A DNA stretch of 64,000 bases from Streptomyces sp. NBC_01255 (GTDB lineage Bacteria; Actinomycetota; Actinomycetes; Streptomycetales; Streptomycetaceae), in contig NZ_CP108474.1 of NCBI RefSeq assembly GCF_036226445.1, forward strand, positions 6,138,001 to 6,202,000, written 5' to 3'. The translations under genes were made by a program, and so were the position numbers. Below the pieces are notes generated by a model. That model had not been told where the DNA came from and did no database searches. It saw only the letters and a program-made list of their open reading frames with translations. Positions 1-8,396 of the stretch are shown here, in pieces; the stretch's first letter is position 1, and every line of letters begins with the position of its first letter.

Positions 1-2
1 TC

Positions 3-323
3 CCGAACCCGTGGGTCACGGGCGGCGAGTCCTGCGAACTCGCCCTCACCCTCTGGGCGATGGGCGAATCCGACCGGGCCCTGACGATCCTCCAGGACAT
101 CCGGCACCTGCGCGCGGGGAACGGCATGTACTGGACGGGGTACGTCTTCGAGGGTGACACGGAAAGCGACAAGGCCATGTGGCCGGAGGAGCAGACGGCC
201 TGGACCGCCGGCTCCCTGCTGCTCGCGGTGGCTGCCCTCGGCGGCGAGGAGGCCACGGTCGCCGTCTTCGGCGGCGAGCGCCTCCCGGCCGGCCTCGAAC
301 CGGACTGCTGCGCGTCGGTCTGA
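3..323 (+). CDS. Prenyltransferase-like protein, C-terminal part (cut by window edge)
   Basis: The reading frame is open from base 3 to a TGA at 321-323 and has no start, so only about the last 106 residues are present. The motifs NPWVTGGESCELALTLW, YWTGYVF and WPEEQTAWTAGSLLLA match the C-terminal end of Streptomyces proteins annotated as prenyltransferases with an alpha/alpha toroid (squalene-cyclase type) fold. That name rests on fold only; the substrate is unknown and no catalytic Asp motif of a terpene cyclase is visible in this fragment. The rest of the gene lies to the left of the window. Confidence 0.65.
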   Translation, partial: PNPWVTGGESCELALTLWAMGESDRALTILQDIRHLRAGNGMYWTGYVFEGDTESDKAMWPEEQTAWTAGSLLLAVAALGGEEATVAVFGGERLPAGLEPDCCASV

Positions 324-429
324 CCGGGGCCGGGGATCCCGTCCGCGGGAACCCGTACGGAGTCGCCCGGGTGGCGGGCGTGGGGGGCCGGGGTGAGGCT
401 GGCGCCATCAGCCCCAGGGAGGTCCCGTC

Positions 430-975
430 GTGCCCAGAAGTCCTTCGCGCGGTGTCGTCGCGCTGCTGCTGTCCTGCGTCCTGCTGCTGACCACCGCGGC
501 CTGCGACGGCGACGACACGCAGAGCGCGAGCAGCGCGGCGACGCCGACGAGTACGAGCACCTTCGAGCAGCAGAAGCTGGCGAAGACCCGGTTCGTGGCC
601 AACGCGGGCCTCGCCGCCGGTGCCACGTACCAGTGGATCGTGAAGCCGTACCGCGCGGGCAAGTTCGCGAAGGGCGCGGACGGGCGGACCTTCGCCCTCG
701 TGAAGGCGGGTCTCGCGGGCGCGTTCACGTACAACCGGCTCAAGGCGGCGGTGAACAACGCCAAGGGCGACCCGCTGCTCTCGAAGGCGGTCGCGCCGCT
801 CACGGCCGGGATCGAGTCGCTCAAGGAGCTCGGGACGAAACTCCGCAAGGGCGAGGTCGGCGATGCGGACGTCGGCGCCTTCGAGTCCGTCATCAACAGC
901 GTCAAGGACGCGGGCAAGAGCGCCGGCGCGGTGGTGGTCGAGAAGGTGCCGAGCGCGTCGCAACTAGGCGGTTGA
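430..975 (+). CDS. Putative secreted lipoprotein, function unknown
   Basis: 181 aa from a GTG start preceded by a good ribosome site (CAGGGAGG, about 8 bases upstream). The N-terminus is a signal peptide: Arg residues, a Leu/Val-rich core, then TTAAC, a slightly irregular lipobox (Thr at -3). A Ser/Thr-rich spacer follows, then a helical, Ala/Lys-rich domain with no Cys and no motif I recognise. It is probably lipid-anchored outside the membrane. It is convergent with the luciferase-like gene, with two bases between them. The function is unknown. Confidence 0.7.
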   Translation: MPRSPSRGVVALLLSCVLLLTTAACDGDDTQSASSAATPTSTSTFEQQKLAKTRFVANAGLAAGATYQWIVKPYRAGKFAKGADGRTFALVKAGLAGAFTYNRLKAAVNNAKGDPLLSKAVAPLTAGIESLKELGTKLRKGEVGDADVGAFESVINSVKDAGKSAGAVVVEKVPSASQLGG

Positions 976-977
976 CG

Positions 978-2012
978 CTATGAGTTGAGCTCCGCGAGTA
1001 CGCGGAGCGTGGCGGGGTCCGGTGAGGTGACCAGCAGGTCCGTCACCGGGCCCCGCCGCCATGCGTCGAGACGCTCGGCGATCCGCTCCCGGGGGCCGAC
1101 GAGCGAGATCTCGTCGGCGAAGGCGTCCGGCACGGCGAGCACCGCCTCCTCGCGCCGTCCCGCCGCGAACAGCTCCTGGATGCGGCCGGCCTCCTTCGCG
1201 TACCCCATCCGCCCCATGAGATCGGCGTGGAAGTTGCGGGCGGCGTGCCCCATGCCGCCGATGTAGAAGCCGAGCATCGCCTTGACGGGCAGCAGCCCGG
1301 CCGCCACGTCCTCGCAGACCTGCGCGCGGACCATCGGGGCGACGAGGAAGTTACTTTGGTTCGTACCCTCACGGGCTTCGGGGAGCCGGTCCGGGAGCGC
1401 GTAGACGTCGGCCCAGCGCTCGGGGGACCAGTACAGGGGCAGCCAGCCGTCCGCGATGGTGAGGGTCTGCGCGATGTTCCTGGGGCCCTCGGCGCCCAGG
1501 AGGATCGGCAGGTCCGGCCGGAGCGGGTGGGTGATCGGCTTGAGGGCCTTGCCGAGGCCGGTGCCGTCCTCGCCGGTGTACGGGTGGGAGTGGTGCCGTC
1601 CGTCGAGCCGGACGGGGGCCTCGCGGCGCAGGACCTGCCGGATCACGTCCACGTACTCGCGGGTGGCGGTCAGCGGGGAGCGGGGGAAGGGGCGGCCGTA
1701 CCAGCCCTCGACGACCTGCGGCCCGGACAGGCCGAGCCCGAGCATCATGCGCCCGCCGGACAGGTGGTCGAGCGTCAGTGCGTGCATCGCCGTCGCCGTC
1801 GGAGTGCGGGCGGCCATCTGTGCGACGGCGGTCCCGAGTTTGATGCGCGAGGTGTGCGCGGCGATCCAGGTCAGCGCGGTGAACGCGTCGGAGCCCCAGG
1901 CCTCCGCCGTCCACACTGAGTCGTACCCGAGCCGCTCGGCCTCACGGGCGAGCTCCAGATGGGCGGGGGAGGGGCCGCGGCCCCAGTAGCCGAGGGCGAG
2001 TCCGAGGCGCAT
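978..2012 (-). CDS. LLM-class F420-dependent oxidoreductase
   Basis: 344 aa. The N-terminus MRLGLALGYWGRGP, the segment LAREAERLGYDSVWTAEAW and the motif GGRMMLGLGLSGPQVVEGWYG are typical of the luciferase-like monooxygenase TIM barrel that uses coenzyme F420 (mycobacterial Rv3520c-like proteins are close in layout). An upstream in-frame start exists, but the chosen ATG has AGAAAGG about 9 bases ahead and begins exactly at the conserved first beta strand. The substrate cannot be told. The gene stands alone, reading away from the paralogue array to its right. Confidence 0.88.
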   Translation of the reverse strand: MRLGLALGYWGRGPSPAHLELAREAERLGYDSVWTAEAWGSDAFTALTWIAAHTSRIKLGTAVAQMAARTPTATAMHALTLDHLSGGRMMLGLGLSGPQVVEGWYGRPFPRSPLTATREYVDVIRQVLRREAPVRLDGRHHSHPYTGEDGTGLGKALKPITHPLRPDLPILLGAEGPRNIAQTLTIADGWLPLYWSPERWADVYALPDRLPEAREGTNQSNFLVAPMVRAQVCEDVAAGLLPVKAMLGFYIGGMGHAARNFHADLMGRMGYAKEAGRIQELFAAGRREEAVLAVPDAFADEISLVGPRERIAERLDAWRRGPVTDLLVTSPDPATLRVLAELNS

Positions 2013-2160
2013 GCCGTACAACCTTTCTGACGGTCCGTCAGATCGTTTTCCGGGGACTGTACGCCTACGGCCACCGACAGGGAAGGCGGCAGGGACGGTC
2101 ACCCTGAGACGGCGGGCCCGGCGGGGTGCTCGTCGGCCCCTTCCCGTCGGAGGCCCTCGG

Positions 2161-2817
2161 CTACGTACCGGACGCCGTGGGCAACCAGTCCATGTCGGGA
2201 GTGCCGGCCAGCAGCGGGGCGCCCTCGCACGAGAGGAACGTGGCGAGGTGCCGGGCGGCCTCCGCGGTGAGCTCGGTGAGGCGCGCCGCGTCCTCGTCCC
2301 GCTGGACCAGCGGGACGCGCTCCTCGCGGGGCACGTTCCGGTCGTCCCAGCGCATGAGCTCCACCTCGAGCCAGCCCCGACCCTCCGGCGCCTCGCTACG
2401 GCAGGGGAGGAACAGCCTCGCCTGCACTGTCGTGGCCAGGCCCTTGGCCGGCCCGAGCCGGATCTGCCCGTCGGGGTTCTTCTCCATCACGCGGTCCACA
2501 GCGCCGACGCGGTGCCAGTTGTAACTGGCGAGGATGGACTCGCCCCCGCCCGCGACCCGGCACCAGATGTCGAACCCCTCCTTGCTGTCGTCAGCCGTGT
2601 CGGCGTCCAGGCTCTCCTCGAACGGCTTGCCCCGCTTGGGCAGTACATCCGCCACCGTCCGCCCTGACAGTGCGCCACCGCACACCCGGTCCGGTACGTC
2701 CACGGCAGCCGGCCCGCGCGCCGCCTGCCACCAGAACGCGCCGGCGGTTGCGGCCAGCGTGAGCCCCAGAGCGGCGAGAAGCCGACTGCGACCGATGCTC
2801 GCCCCGGCGCGGGTCAC
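2161..2817 (-). CDS. Single-pass membrane protein, third paralogue of the array
   Basis: 218 aa. The chosen GTG overlaps the stop of the preceding paralogue by four bases (GTGA), which implies translational coupling. An N-terminal basic stretch is followed by one hydrophobic helix (about residues 11-30, ending in WWQAA), then an extracellular domain beginning VPDRVCGG. It shares with its two neighbours the Cys in VCGG, the WCRV..GGG motif and a late Cys (LSCEGAPL), but it is much more diverged and has a different central region. It is the last gene of the leftward operon. The function is unknown; by position it could be an immunity or accessory protein for the WXG-domain protein upstream. Confidence 0.75.
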   Translation of the reverse strand: MTRAGASIGRSRLLAALGLTLAATAGAFWWQAARGPAAVDVPDRVCGGALSGRTVADVLPKRGKPFEESLDADTADDSKEGFDIWCRVAGGGESILASYNWHRVGAVDRVMEKNPDGQIRLGPAKGLATTVQARLFLPCRSEAPEGRGWLEVELMRWDDRNVPREERVPLVQRDEDAARLTELTAEAARHLATFLSCEGAPLLAGTPDMDWLPTASGT

Positions 2818-3449
2818 CCGAAGGTCGCAGGTTCGGTGGGGAGCTCGTCGGCACCTTTGCACGTGAGGCCCTTGGCGACGTATCGGGCGCCGTCGGCCAC
2901 CAGTTGGCCGAGGAGCGCGCGCTGGTTCTCGACGGGATGCCCGTACGGCTTGCTGTAGCCGACCTGGATGTGAACCTGCTGTATGAGGCCCAGCTCTTCG
3001 TTGGGGCAGTCGACGTAGAGGTGAGCGCTCGTGTCGTTGCCCCAGCCCTTGACCTTGCCCCAGCCGAGCGGTGCGTTCTCCTTCCGCTTGGGGTACTTGG
3101 CCAACTGCTCCTTGAATCCTTCAGGGGTCTCGCGCACGTAGAAGAACTGGACCGTCGCGCCCCCGCCGCGAACCCTGCACCAAGTCGACACGTGTGTCTG
3201 GGCGGGTCCGGGGCCCAGATACTCCTGATACGGGTCGCCGTGTTCCGGGAGCAGCCGCACCAGAGGCGCTCTCGAAACCGATCCGCCGCAGACGCGCTCC
3301 GGCACGGCGACCGGCGCGGCCGTCGGCTTGGCCGCAGCCCGCCACCAGATCACGCCGACGGCTACGGCCAGTACGAGCCCCAGCGCGGCGAACGCGAGTC
3401 CGCGACGAGAAGGGCGGGTGATACTGCCGCCCGCTCGCGTCCCGGGCAT
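2814..3449 (-). CDS. Single-pass membrane protein, second paralogue of the array
   Basis: 211 aa, the same length as the paralogue at 3605-4240 and alignable to it without gaps. It has one N-terminal transmembrane helix (FAALGLVLAVAVGVIWWRAA) and an outside domain with Cys in VCGGSVS, STWCRV, VDCPNE and LTCKGAD, probably two disulphides. The last 45 or so residues are almost identical to the neighbour, and over 100 bases of DNA in that part look identical. The ATG directly abuts the stop of the scar ORF (TGAATG), the same junction seen between the large gene and the first paralogue. The function is unknown. Confidence 0.8.
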   Translation of the reverse strand: MPGTRAGGSITRPSRRGLAFAALGLVLAVAVGVIWWRAAAKPTAAPVAVPERVCGGSVSRAPLVRLLPEHGDPYQEYLGPGPAQTHVSTWCRVRGGGATVQFFYVRETPEGFKEQLAKYPKRKENAPLGWGKVKGWGNDTSAHLYVDCPNEELGLIQQVHIQVGYSKPYGHPVENQRALLGQLVADGARYVAKGLTCKGADELPTEPATFG

Positions 3450-3608
3450 TCAGCTGCCCCCGGACTGCGCGGGGAGCGGCTCGTATCCGCGTTGTGCGTT
3501 CACGCCGTTCTGGAAGCCCGTCTGTGTCTCCTCGAAGGCGCCATGGCGCCGTCCTTCCCTCAGTGCACACCGCCGACCGCGACCGGTACTCGCCCCGGCG
3601 CGGGTCAC
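3450..3608 (-). pseudogene. Chimeric scar ORF: paralogue start fused to a WXG-protein tail
   Basis: 52 codons. The GTG overlaps the stop of the preceding paralogue (GTGA), and the first dozen residues (VTRAGASTGRGR) match the start of the third paralogue (VTRAGASIGRSR). The rest, ending in ETQTGFQNGVNAQRGYEP and a short Ser/Gly tail, matches the C-terminus of the 822-aa protein (AETGFNGGVDNGRGYTAP). The stop directly abuts the next ATG. It therefore looks like a recombination scar left when a second large gene and one membrane-protein gene were lost. It may still be translated, but it encodes no complete domain. Confidence 0.7.
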
Positions 3609-4240
3609 CCGAAGGTCGCAGGCCCGGTGGGGAGCTCTTCGGCACCTTTGCACGTGAGGCCCTTGGCGACGTATCGGGCGCCGTCGGCCACCAGTTGGCC
3701 GAGGAGCGCGCGCTGGTTCTCGACGGGATGCCCGTACGGCTTGCTGTAACTGACCCTCACGTGCACCTGCTTCACGAGGCCCCGTTCCGCGTCGGGGCAG
3801 TCGACGTAGAGGTTGGCGACCGTGTCGTTTCCCCATCCCTTGACCTGGCCCCAACGGAGGGGGGCGTTTCCCTTCCGTTGGGGGTACGTCGCGAGCTGCT
3901 CCTTGAACCCGTCGGGGATCTCCCGCACGTAGAAGAACCTGACCGTCGCGCCTCCGCCGTGTGCGGTACACCAGGTGGAGACGTGCGTTCGGCCGGGCCC
4001 CGGCTCCAGGCGTTCTCTGTAGGGATCTCCTTGCTCCGGCAGCAGTTTGACGAGGGGGCCCCTCGAAACGGACCCGTCGCAGACCCGATCCGGCACCGTG
4101 ACCGGTGTCGACCGTGGTTGCGCCGCTGCCCGCCACCAGATCACACCCACGGCCACGGCCAGAGCGAGCACCAGTGCGACGAGAAGGCGTCCGCGACGCG
4201 AGAGGTGGGTGACGGTCCGCCATGTTCGGCTGCCGGACAT
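3605..4240 (-). CDS. Single-pass membrane protein, first paralogue of the array
   Basis: 211 aa. The ATG directly follows the TGA of the 822-aa gene (TGAATG), so the two are almost certainly co-translated. It has a basic N-terminus, one transmembrane helix (VALVLALAVAVGVIWWRAA) and an external domain with four conserved Cys (VCDGSVS, STWCTA, VDCPDA, LTCKGA). There is no lipobox and no enzyme motif. The close partnership with the WXG-domain gene, and the duplication of that unit, would fit an immunity or chaperone-like role, but this is inference from layout only. Confidence 0.8.
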   Translation of the reverse strand: MSGSRTWRTVTHLSRRGRLLVALVLALAVAVGVIWWRAAAQPRSTPVTVPDRVCDGSVSRGPLVKLLPEQGDPYRERLEPGPGRTHVSTWCTAHGGGATVRFFYVREIPDGFKEQLATYPQRKGNAPLRWGQVKGWGNDTVANLYVDCPDAERGLVKQVHVRVSYSKPYGHPVENQRALLGQLVADGARYVAKGLTCKGAEELPTGPATFG

Positions 4241-6709
4241 TCAGTTGCCTCCGGGCTTCGACGGGGGCGCAGTGTACCCACGCCCATTGTCCACGCCGCC
4301 GTTGAAGCCCGTCTCCGCCGCGGAATAGGCACTGTCACCTAGCATCTGCTGCAACTCCCAGGACAGGCCGGCACGCTGAGCGCCGATTACGGCGGCCTGC
4401 CGGGCAGCCGCCCGGCTGTCAATGGACTGATCTCCGATCACCTTGTCCGCCGCGTCCTTACCCTCGCCCGTCGTGTCGCGTTCGTACTTCTCCAGGACGC
4501 CGTCCTTGACGTCCTCGATCATCCATGCGGCCGGGGCGCCCACTATGGATGCCTCAAGCGGCTTGATGGCCAGGCCGAACCCGCGCTCCACCCATGTGCC
4601 GCCCTCCTGCAGGCCCTTGTTGAAGTCCTCGTCCCCGGCGGTCTTGTCGATGTAGACGGCATCGGCACGTGCCTCCGATGCGATACCCGCGATCACGGCG
4701 CCTGGTTTGGTGAACGTGGCGACCTCTTCGCGCAGGTCGGCCACACCCCCCTGCGACTCGCCCTTCGCGTAATGCGCCGACAGGCCGGACAGGGCGTCGG
4801 ACGTCGTCGCCTGCTGGGCGTTGATGATCGCTCCGTATGCGTCAGGGTCCCGTGCGACAACGCTGACGAAGTTCCGCGCCGCACCGTCGTCGAGGCCCGC
4901 GTCCACCCCGAACGTCTCCAGCCGTGACGCCCCCATCACCTTCTGGAAGTCCCGCATGTACTCCGCCGTCATGTTCCCGAGGCTGTCCCGCAGGGGAGTC
5001 AAGGCGCCCGTCTTCTTCTCGTCGCCCTCGCCCGTGACGGAGATCAGCGCGTTCCCTGGCTCCGTGCCGAACTTCTCCACCACCCGGTGCATCAGCTCCG
5101 CCTGCTCCTCCGAGTGTTTCACCGGCTTCGCGTTCTCGTCGTCGTACGCCCTGCCCGTCACCGCCGACTCCAGTGCGTGGCCCAGTGCGTCCGGACCCGA
5201 GTCCTTCGCCTTCTGGGCGGCCTCGTCCCAGGCCTTCTGGCCGTCGCCGTCGCCGATGGCGGGGCCACCCTCCGAGCGGTCGTCGGGCCAGGGGTGGTCC
5301 TTGTCGGTGAACATGTCGAAGTAGTCGGTGTACGTCTTGCCGCCCTCGCCGTACGGGGAGGGCTTGAGGTCCTTCAGGTACAGGTTCCCGTCGCCGTCCT
5401 GCCGCACGTTGTACTGATCGAGGACGCTGAACCCCGAGCCGCCGTGGACCCGTTCGAAGTAGGCGGCGTCCATCTTCCGGCCGTCGTCCGAGTAAGGGAT
5501 CATCTTGCCGTCGAAGAAGTCCTTCGACGCCTCCGGGCTGTGGCCGAGCGCCTCCAGGATGCCGGTCATGGGGTTGTAGCCGTAACTGCCGTCCGTGCCT
5601 GCCGGGTTGAGGTTGATCCCGATGTACGGCTCGTTTGCGGGCTTGTGCAGCCCGTGGCCCAGTCGCAGTTGTGACGCGTGCTCGGCGATCGGGGTGAGGA
5701 AGCGCTTGTCGTACTCGCCGTAGCGCAGGATGTTGGAGAGGACCTGGTAGCCGGACGGGTTGAAGCTTCCCCGTCGCTCCGGGTGTACGTCGATCGTGCC
5801 CGATCCGGCCCGGCGCAGTTCCGTCTGCCACTGCTCCGAGAGATGGGGCTTGTTGTCAGGGTCGGTCGCCGTGGCCAGGGAGTAACCGAGATCCTGCTGG
5901 AGCGCCTTGAGGGAGTCGGACCGTTCCTTGCTGTCCCCGTCGGTCTTCATCGTCAGATCCGCGAAGAACTCGAGGCTTCGTTCCGGGCCGAGCCGGTCGT
6001 AGAACGCCGTCGTGAACTCCGGCGATTCGCGGTGCTCGTGGAGGAGCGTCCGGAGTTCCTTCAGTTCCGCGTCCGTCATCCTGTCGCCCTTGCGGGCGAG
6101 TTCCTCGGCGCGTGACGCGTACATCTCCCCGGGGTTGGCGAACTTCGGCCCGCTGAAGTCGTGCGGGTCGCTGCCCATGTTGGCCTTCAGCGTCCTCGCG
6201 AAGGAGCTGTCGGCCTCGTCGGCCTCGTCCAGGACCGCGCGGATCCGGCGCTCGATGTGGGCGAGATCGGCCTGTTCCTTGCGTACCAGCCCGTCGTAAT
6301 CCGGGTCGTGTTTGCCCGCGGTGCCGACGTTGTCGGCGACGGGCTTGAGCGCGTGGACCTTTCCGTCCGGCTCCACACCGACACCGAGCTTGGGGGCCTC
6401 TTCCCCGACGATCTTCCGCAGGTCGTTTCTCGCCTTCTCGAAAGCCGCGTAGGCCTGGTCGAGGACGGCCTGCACGCCCTTGGCGGACCGGGCGGCGTCG
6501 TCGAACTCCTTGGCCGTCTTGGCGATGAAGGGCCGCGTGACGGATGCGTTCACCCCCTCCCACCGCGCCTTGTCGGACTTGGCCTTCATGCCGTCGCGCG
6601 CGTCCCTGGCGAGCGTCTCCAGCTTGGCCGCCATCTGCGTCCAGTCGGTCACCGCCTCCTTCAGTTTCCCGAGAGGAGCGTGCAGTACGTCGTCGAATCC
6701 CAGTGTCAC
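4241..6709 (-). CDS. Large WXG-domain protein, probable type VII secretion-associated effector
   Basis: 822 aa from a GTG with GGGGACGG ahead. Residues 1-100 are helical and contain W50-E51-G52 in the turn between two helices, the hallmark of WXG100/LXG-type domains. A long central region follows (motifs NPSGYQVLSNILRYGEYD, GINLNPAGTDGSYGYNPM, GGSGFSVLDQYNV). The C-terminal part has a short hydrophobic patch (GLAIKPLEASIVGAPAAWMI) and a Gly/Pro tail. It resembles Streptomyces DUF6571-type proteins, though that family name is from memory. No nuclease, ADP-ribosyltransferase or peptidase motif is visible. It lies 15 bases after the small WXG-like gene and abuts the first membrane paralogue. Confidence 0.78.
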   Translation of the reverse strand: MTLGFDDVLHAPLGKLKEAVTDWTQMAAKLETLARDARDGMKAKSDKARWEGVNASVTRPFIAKTAKEFDDAARSAKGVQAVLDQAYAAFEKARNDLRKIVGEEAPKLGVGVEPDGKVHALKPVADNVGTAGKHDPDYDGLVRKEQADLAHIERRIRAVLDEADEADSSFARTLKANMGSDPHDFSGPKFANPGEMYASRAEELARKGDRMTDAELKELRTLLHEHRESPEFTTAFYDRLGPERSLEFFADLTMKTDGDSKERSDSLKALQQDLGYSLATATDPDNKPHLSEQWQTELRRAGSGTIDVHPERRGSFNPSGYQVLSNILRYGEYDKRFLTPIAEHASQLRLGHGLHKPANEPYIGINLNPAGTDGSYGYNPMTGILEALGHSPEASKDFFDGKMIPYSDDGRKMDAAYFERVHGGSGFSVLDQYNVRQDGDGNLYLKDLKPSPYGEGGKTYTDYFDMFTDKDHPWPDDRSEGGPAIGDGDGQKAWDEAAQKAKDSGPDALGHALESAVTGRAYDDENAKPVKHSEEQAELMHRVVEKFGTEPGNALISVTGEGDEKKTGALTPLRDSLGNMTAEYMRDFQKVMGASRLETFGVDAGLDDGAARNFVSVVARDPDAYGAIINAQQATTSDALSGLSAHYAKGESQGGVADLREEVATFTKPGAVIAGIASEARADAVYIDKTAGDEDFNKGLQEGGTWVERGFGLAIKPLEASIVGAPAAWMIEDVKDGVLEKYERDTTGEGKDAADKVIGDQSIDSRAAARQAAVIGAQRAGLSWELQQMLGDSAYSAAETGFNGGVDNGRGYTAPPSKPGGN

Positions 6710-6724
6710 GGTGCCGTCCCCGCC

Positions 6725-7150
6725 CTACGTGAAGTGGCCGTCGATCTGCGACGCGCGCAGGGAGACGACGATGTCGTCCTCTTCCTTCTGGTGGGCGGCC
6801 GCGCTGTGGTCCAGATGGTTGGAGATGTTCGCGCAGGCGTCCGCGAGCGTCCTGAGCTGCCGGGACCAGATGTCGTTGACGCCCAACAGGGCGGTGCCCA
6901 GGGCGTAGTTGTCGTTGATGAGGGCGATGGAGGCGTCGTGCGTGCTCTGCCGTGCGTGGTCGCCGTCGCCGGAGAGCCGGCTGTAGAGCGTGTACGCCTC
7001 GCTGCCGACCGCCCCCAGGTCGTCCTGATTGACCGTCAGGTCGGTCCCGCCGCCGCCCCCGCCCCCACTCGCGGCGGCCTGGTTCAGCCGCATCTGAACG
7101 TTCGCATGTGCACTGGCGCGGGCCGCGCCCCACTCCCCGTCGAACGACAC
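6725..7150 (-). CDS. Small helical WXG100/EspC-like protein
   Basis: 141 aa. The GTG has GGAGGA nine bases upstream; an ATG in another frame nearby gives no sensible protein. A Gly-rich linker (about residues 28-35) is followed by two long helices around VNDIWSRQLRTLADACANI and HLDHSAAAHQKEEDDIVV, similar to the alpha-helical hairpin partners of type VII secretion substrates. It is the first gene of the operon and probably forms a complex with, or helps to export, the 822-aa protein. No ESX machinery genes (EccC ATPase and so on) are in the window. Confidence 0.7.
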   Translation of the reverse strand: MSFDGEWGAARASAHANVQMRLNQAAASGGGGGGGTDLTVNQDDLGAVGSEAYTLYSRLSGDGDHARQSTHDASIALINDNYALGTALLGVNDIWSRQLRTLADACANISNHLDHSAAAHQKEEDDIVVSLRASQIDGHFT

Positions 7151-7275
7151 TGTCGCCCATCCTCCCCGTGATCTCCGGCGTACGATCCTGTCAGATCGCC
7201 GTCGGACGGGAGAGGGGGAACGCGTTGCTATCGGAATCTTGACGGGATCCGTACGCGCTGCGGCGGGAAACAGGA

Positions 7276-7320
7276 CCGCCGAAAACGGGGCCGCCGGAAA
7301 CGGTGCCGCCGGAAACGGGA
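7276..7320. repeat. Three tandem 15-bp repeats next to a terminator
   Basis: Units at 7276-7290, 7291-7305 and 7306-7320 follow CCGCCGGAAACGGKG with one or two changes each. They sit between the hairpin terminator of the DUF5336-like gene and the promoter region of the WXG operon. The rest of the 7151-7395 gap holds no gene. Confidence 0.8.
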
Positions 7321-7353
7321 CCGCCCGCCCCGCGAAGATCACGGGGCGGGCGG
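7321..7353 (-). terminator. Strong hairpin terminator
   Basis: A perfect 12-bp stem (CCGCCCGCCCCG with CGGGGCGGGCGG) and a 9-base loop. It lies just downstream of the DUF5336-like gene that ends at 7396 and would stop leftward transcription before the WXG operon. Confidence 0.85.
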
Positions 7354-7395
7354 TGGGTGTGTCAGGTGCGGCACATGGGCCGTTGGAGCAGGGGC

Positions 7396-8283
7396 TCAGC
7401 CGCGCTGGATGCCCGTGGTGTCCTGGAGGACACCGCGGCGGCCGTCCTGCGTCTGGGCCACCAGGGCCGGACCGCGCTGCTCGACCGCCAGGTACCAGGT
7501 ACCGGGGGCCAGTTCGGCGATCGGCGCCTGCGAGCCGTCCTCCGCGTACAGCGGGCGGGCGACCGGGACGGCGAACCAGAACGGCGCGAAGTCCGCGCCA
7601 GGCTGCGCCGCGGCCTGCGGCTGCGGGGCCGGCGCCGGGGCGGCCTGCGGCTCCGGCTGCTGCGGGGCGTGCGGCTGGGGAGCGTGCGGCTGCGGGGCGC
7701 CCTGCGCGCCGAACGGCTGGCCCGCACCCTGCGACGGGTCCTGCGGCGTGCCGAACTGCTGCTGCGCACCCGGGTAGCCGTAGCCACCGGGGACGCCCTG
7801 CTGACCCGGCTGGCCGGGCTGCATGCCGTACGGCTGCGGGGTCTGCGGACGCGGCGCGCCCACGAGCGGGGCCTTGAGGGCCGGCACCAGCGGACCGGCG
7901 ACGGCGGCACCGGCCAGGACCAGGGCGGCGATCAGGCCGAGGATCAGGCCGGCGCCGGCGTTGCTCGACTCGAAGATCCACATGAGCAGCGTCCAGGCGG
8001 ACGCGATGGTGAAGGCGGCGCCGACCTGGCCCAGCTCCAGACCGGCCACCTTGCGCTGCTGCGGCAGGGCGCGGGAGACGACGATCAGCGCGGCGCCCGC
8101 GATGCCGAGGAAGTAGGTGCCCCAGCCGAGGTAGGAGGCCTCCCACGAGTTCGGGGTCTCGTACTGTGCGCAGAACTGGTCGGGGCCGTCGCAGCCGGCG
8201 ACGCCCAGGAACGAGGCGATGAACAGCACCACCGCTGCACCGATCAGCACGCCATCGCCTCGGGTGAGGGAGCGGATATTCAC
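7396..8283 (-). CDS. Four-helix membrane protein with Pro/Gln-rich tail (DUF5336-like)
   Basis: 295 aa. The GTG chosen has GAAGGAC about 8 bases ahead; an upstream ATG would add 19 charged residues. About four transmembrane helices lie in the first 150 residues (VLIGAAVVLFIASFLGVAG is the first). A long Pro/Gln/Gly-rich linker follows, then a small C-terminal domain (FWFAVPVARPLYAED, GTWYLAVEQRGPALVAQ). This layout matches actinobacterial DUF5336-type membrane proteins. No catalytic motif is visible and the role is unknown. It is transcribed alone and ends at a strong hairpin. Confidence 0.75.
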   Translation of the reverse strand: MNIRSLTRGDGVLIGAAVVLFIASFLGVAGCDGPDQFCAQYETPNSWEASYLGWGTYFLGIAGAALIVVSRALPQQRKVAGLELGQVGAAFTIASAWTLLMWIFESSNAGAGLILGLIAALVLAGAAVAGPLVPALKAPLVGAPRPQTPQPYGMQPGQPGQQGVPGGYGYPGAQQQFGTPQDPSQGAGQPFGAQGAPQPHAPQPHAPQQPEPQAAPAPAPQPQAAAQPGADFAPFWFAVPVARPLYAEDGSQAPIAELAPGTWYLAVEQRGPALVAQTQDGRRGVLQDTTGIQRG

Positions 8284-8396
8284 GTAAGAGTCCTTCGTCG
8301 GGTCGTCGTCGCGTTGTCGTCGCGTCGGAGTGGCGCTCAAGGTCGTGGCACGGGGGGTGGCCCCATATTACGGAGCGAATCTATCGCTCGCCGGTT

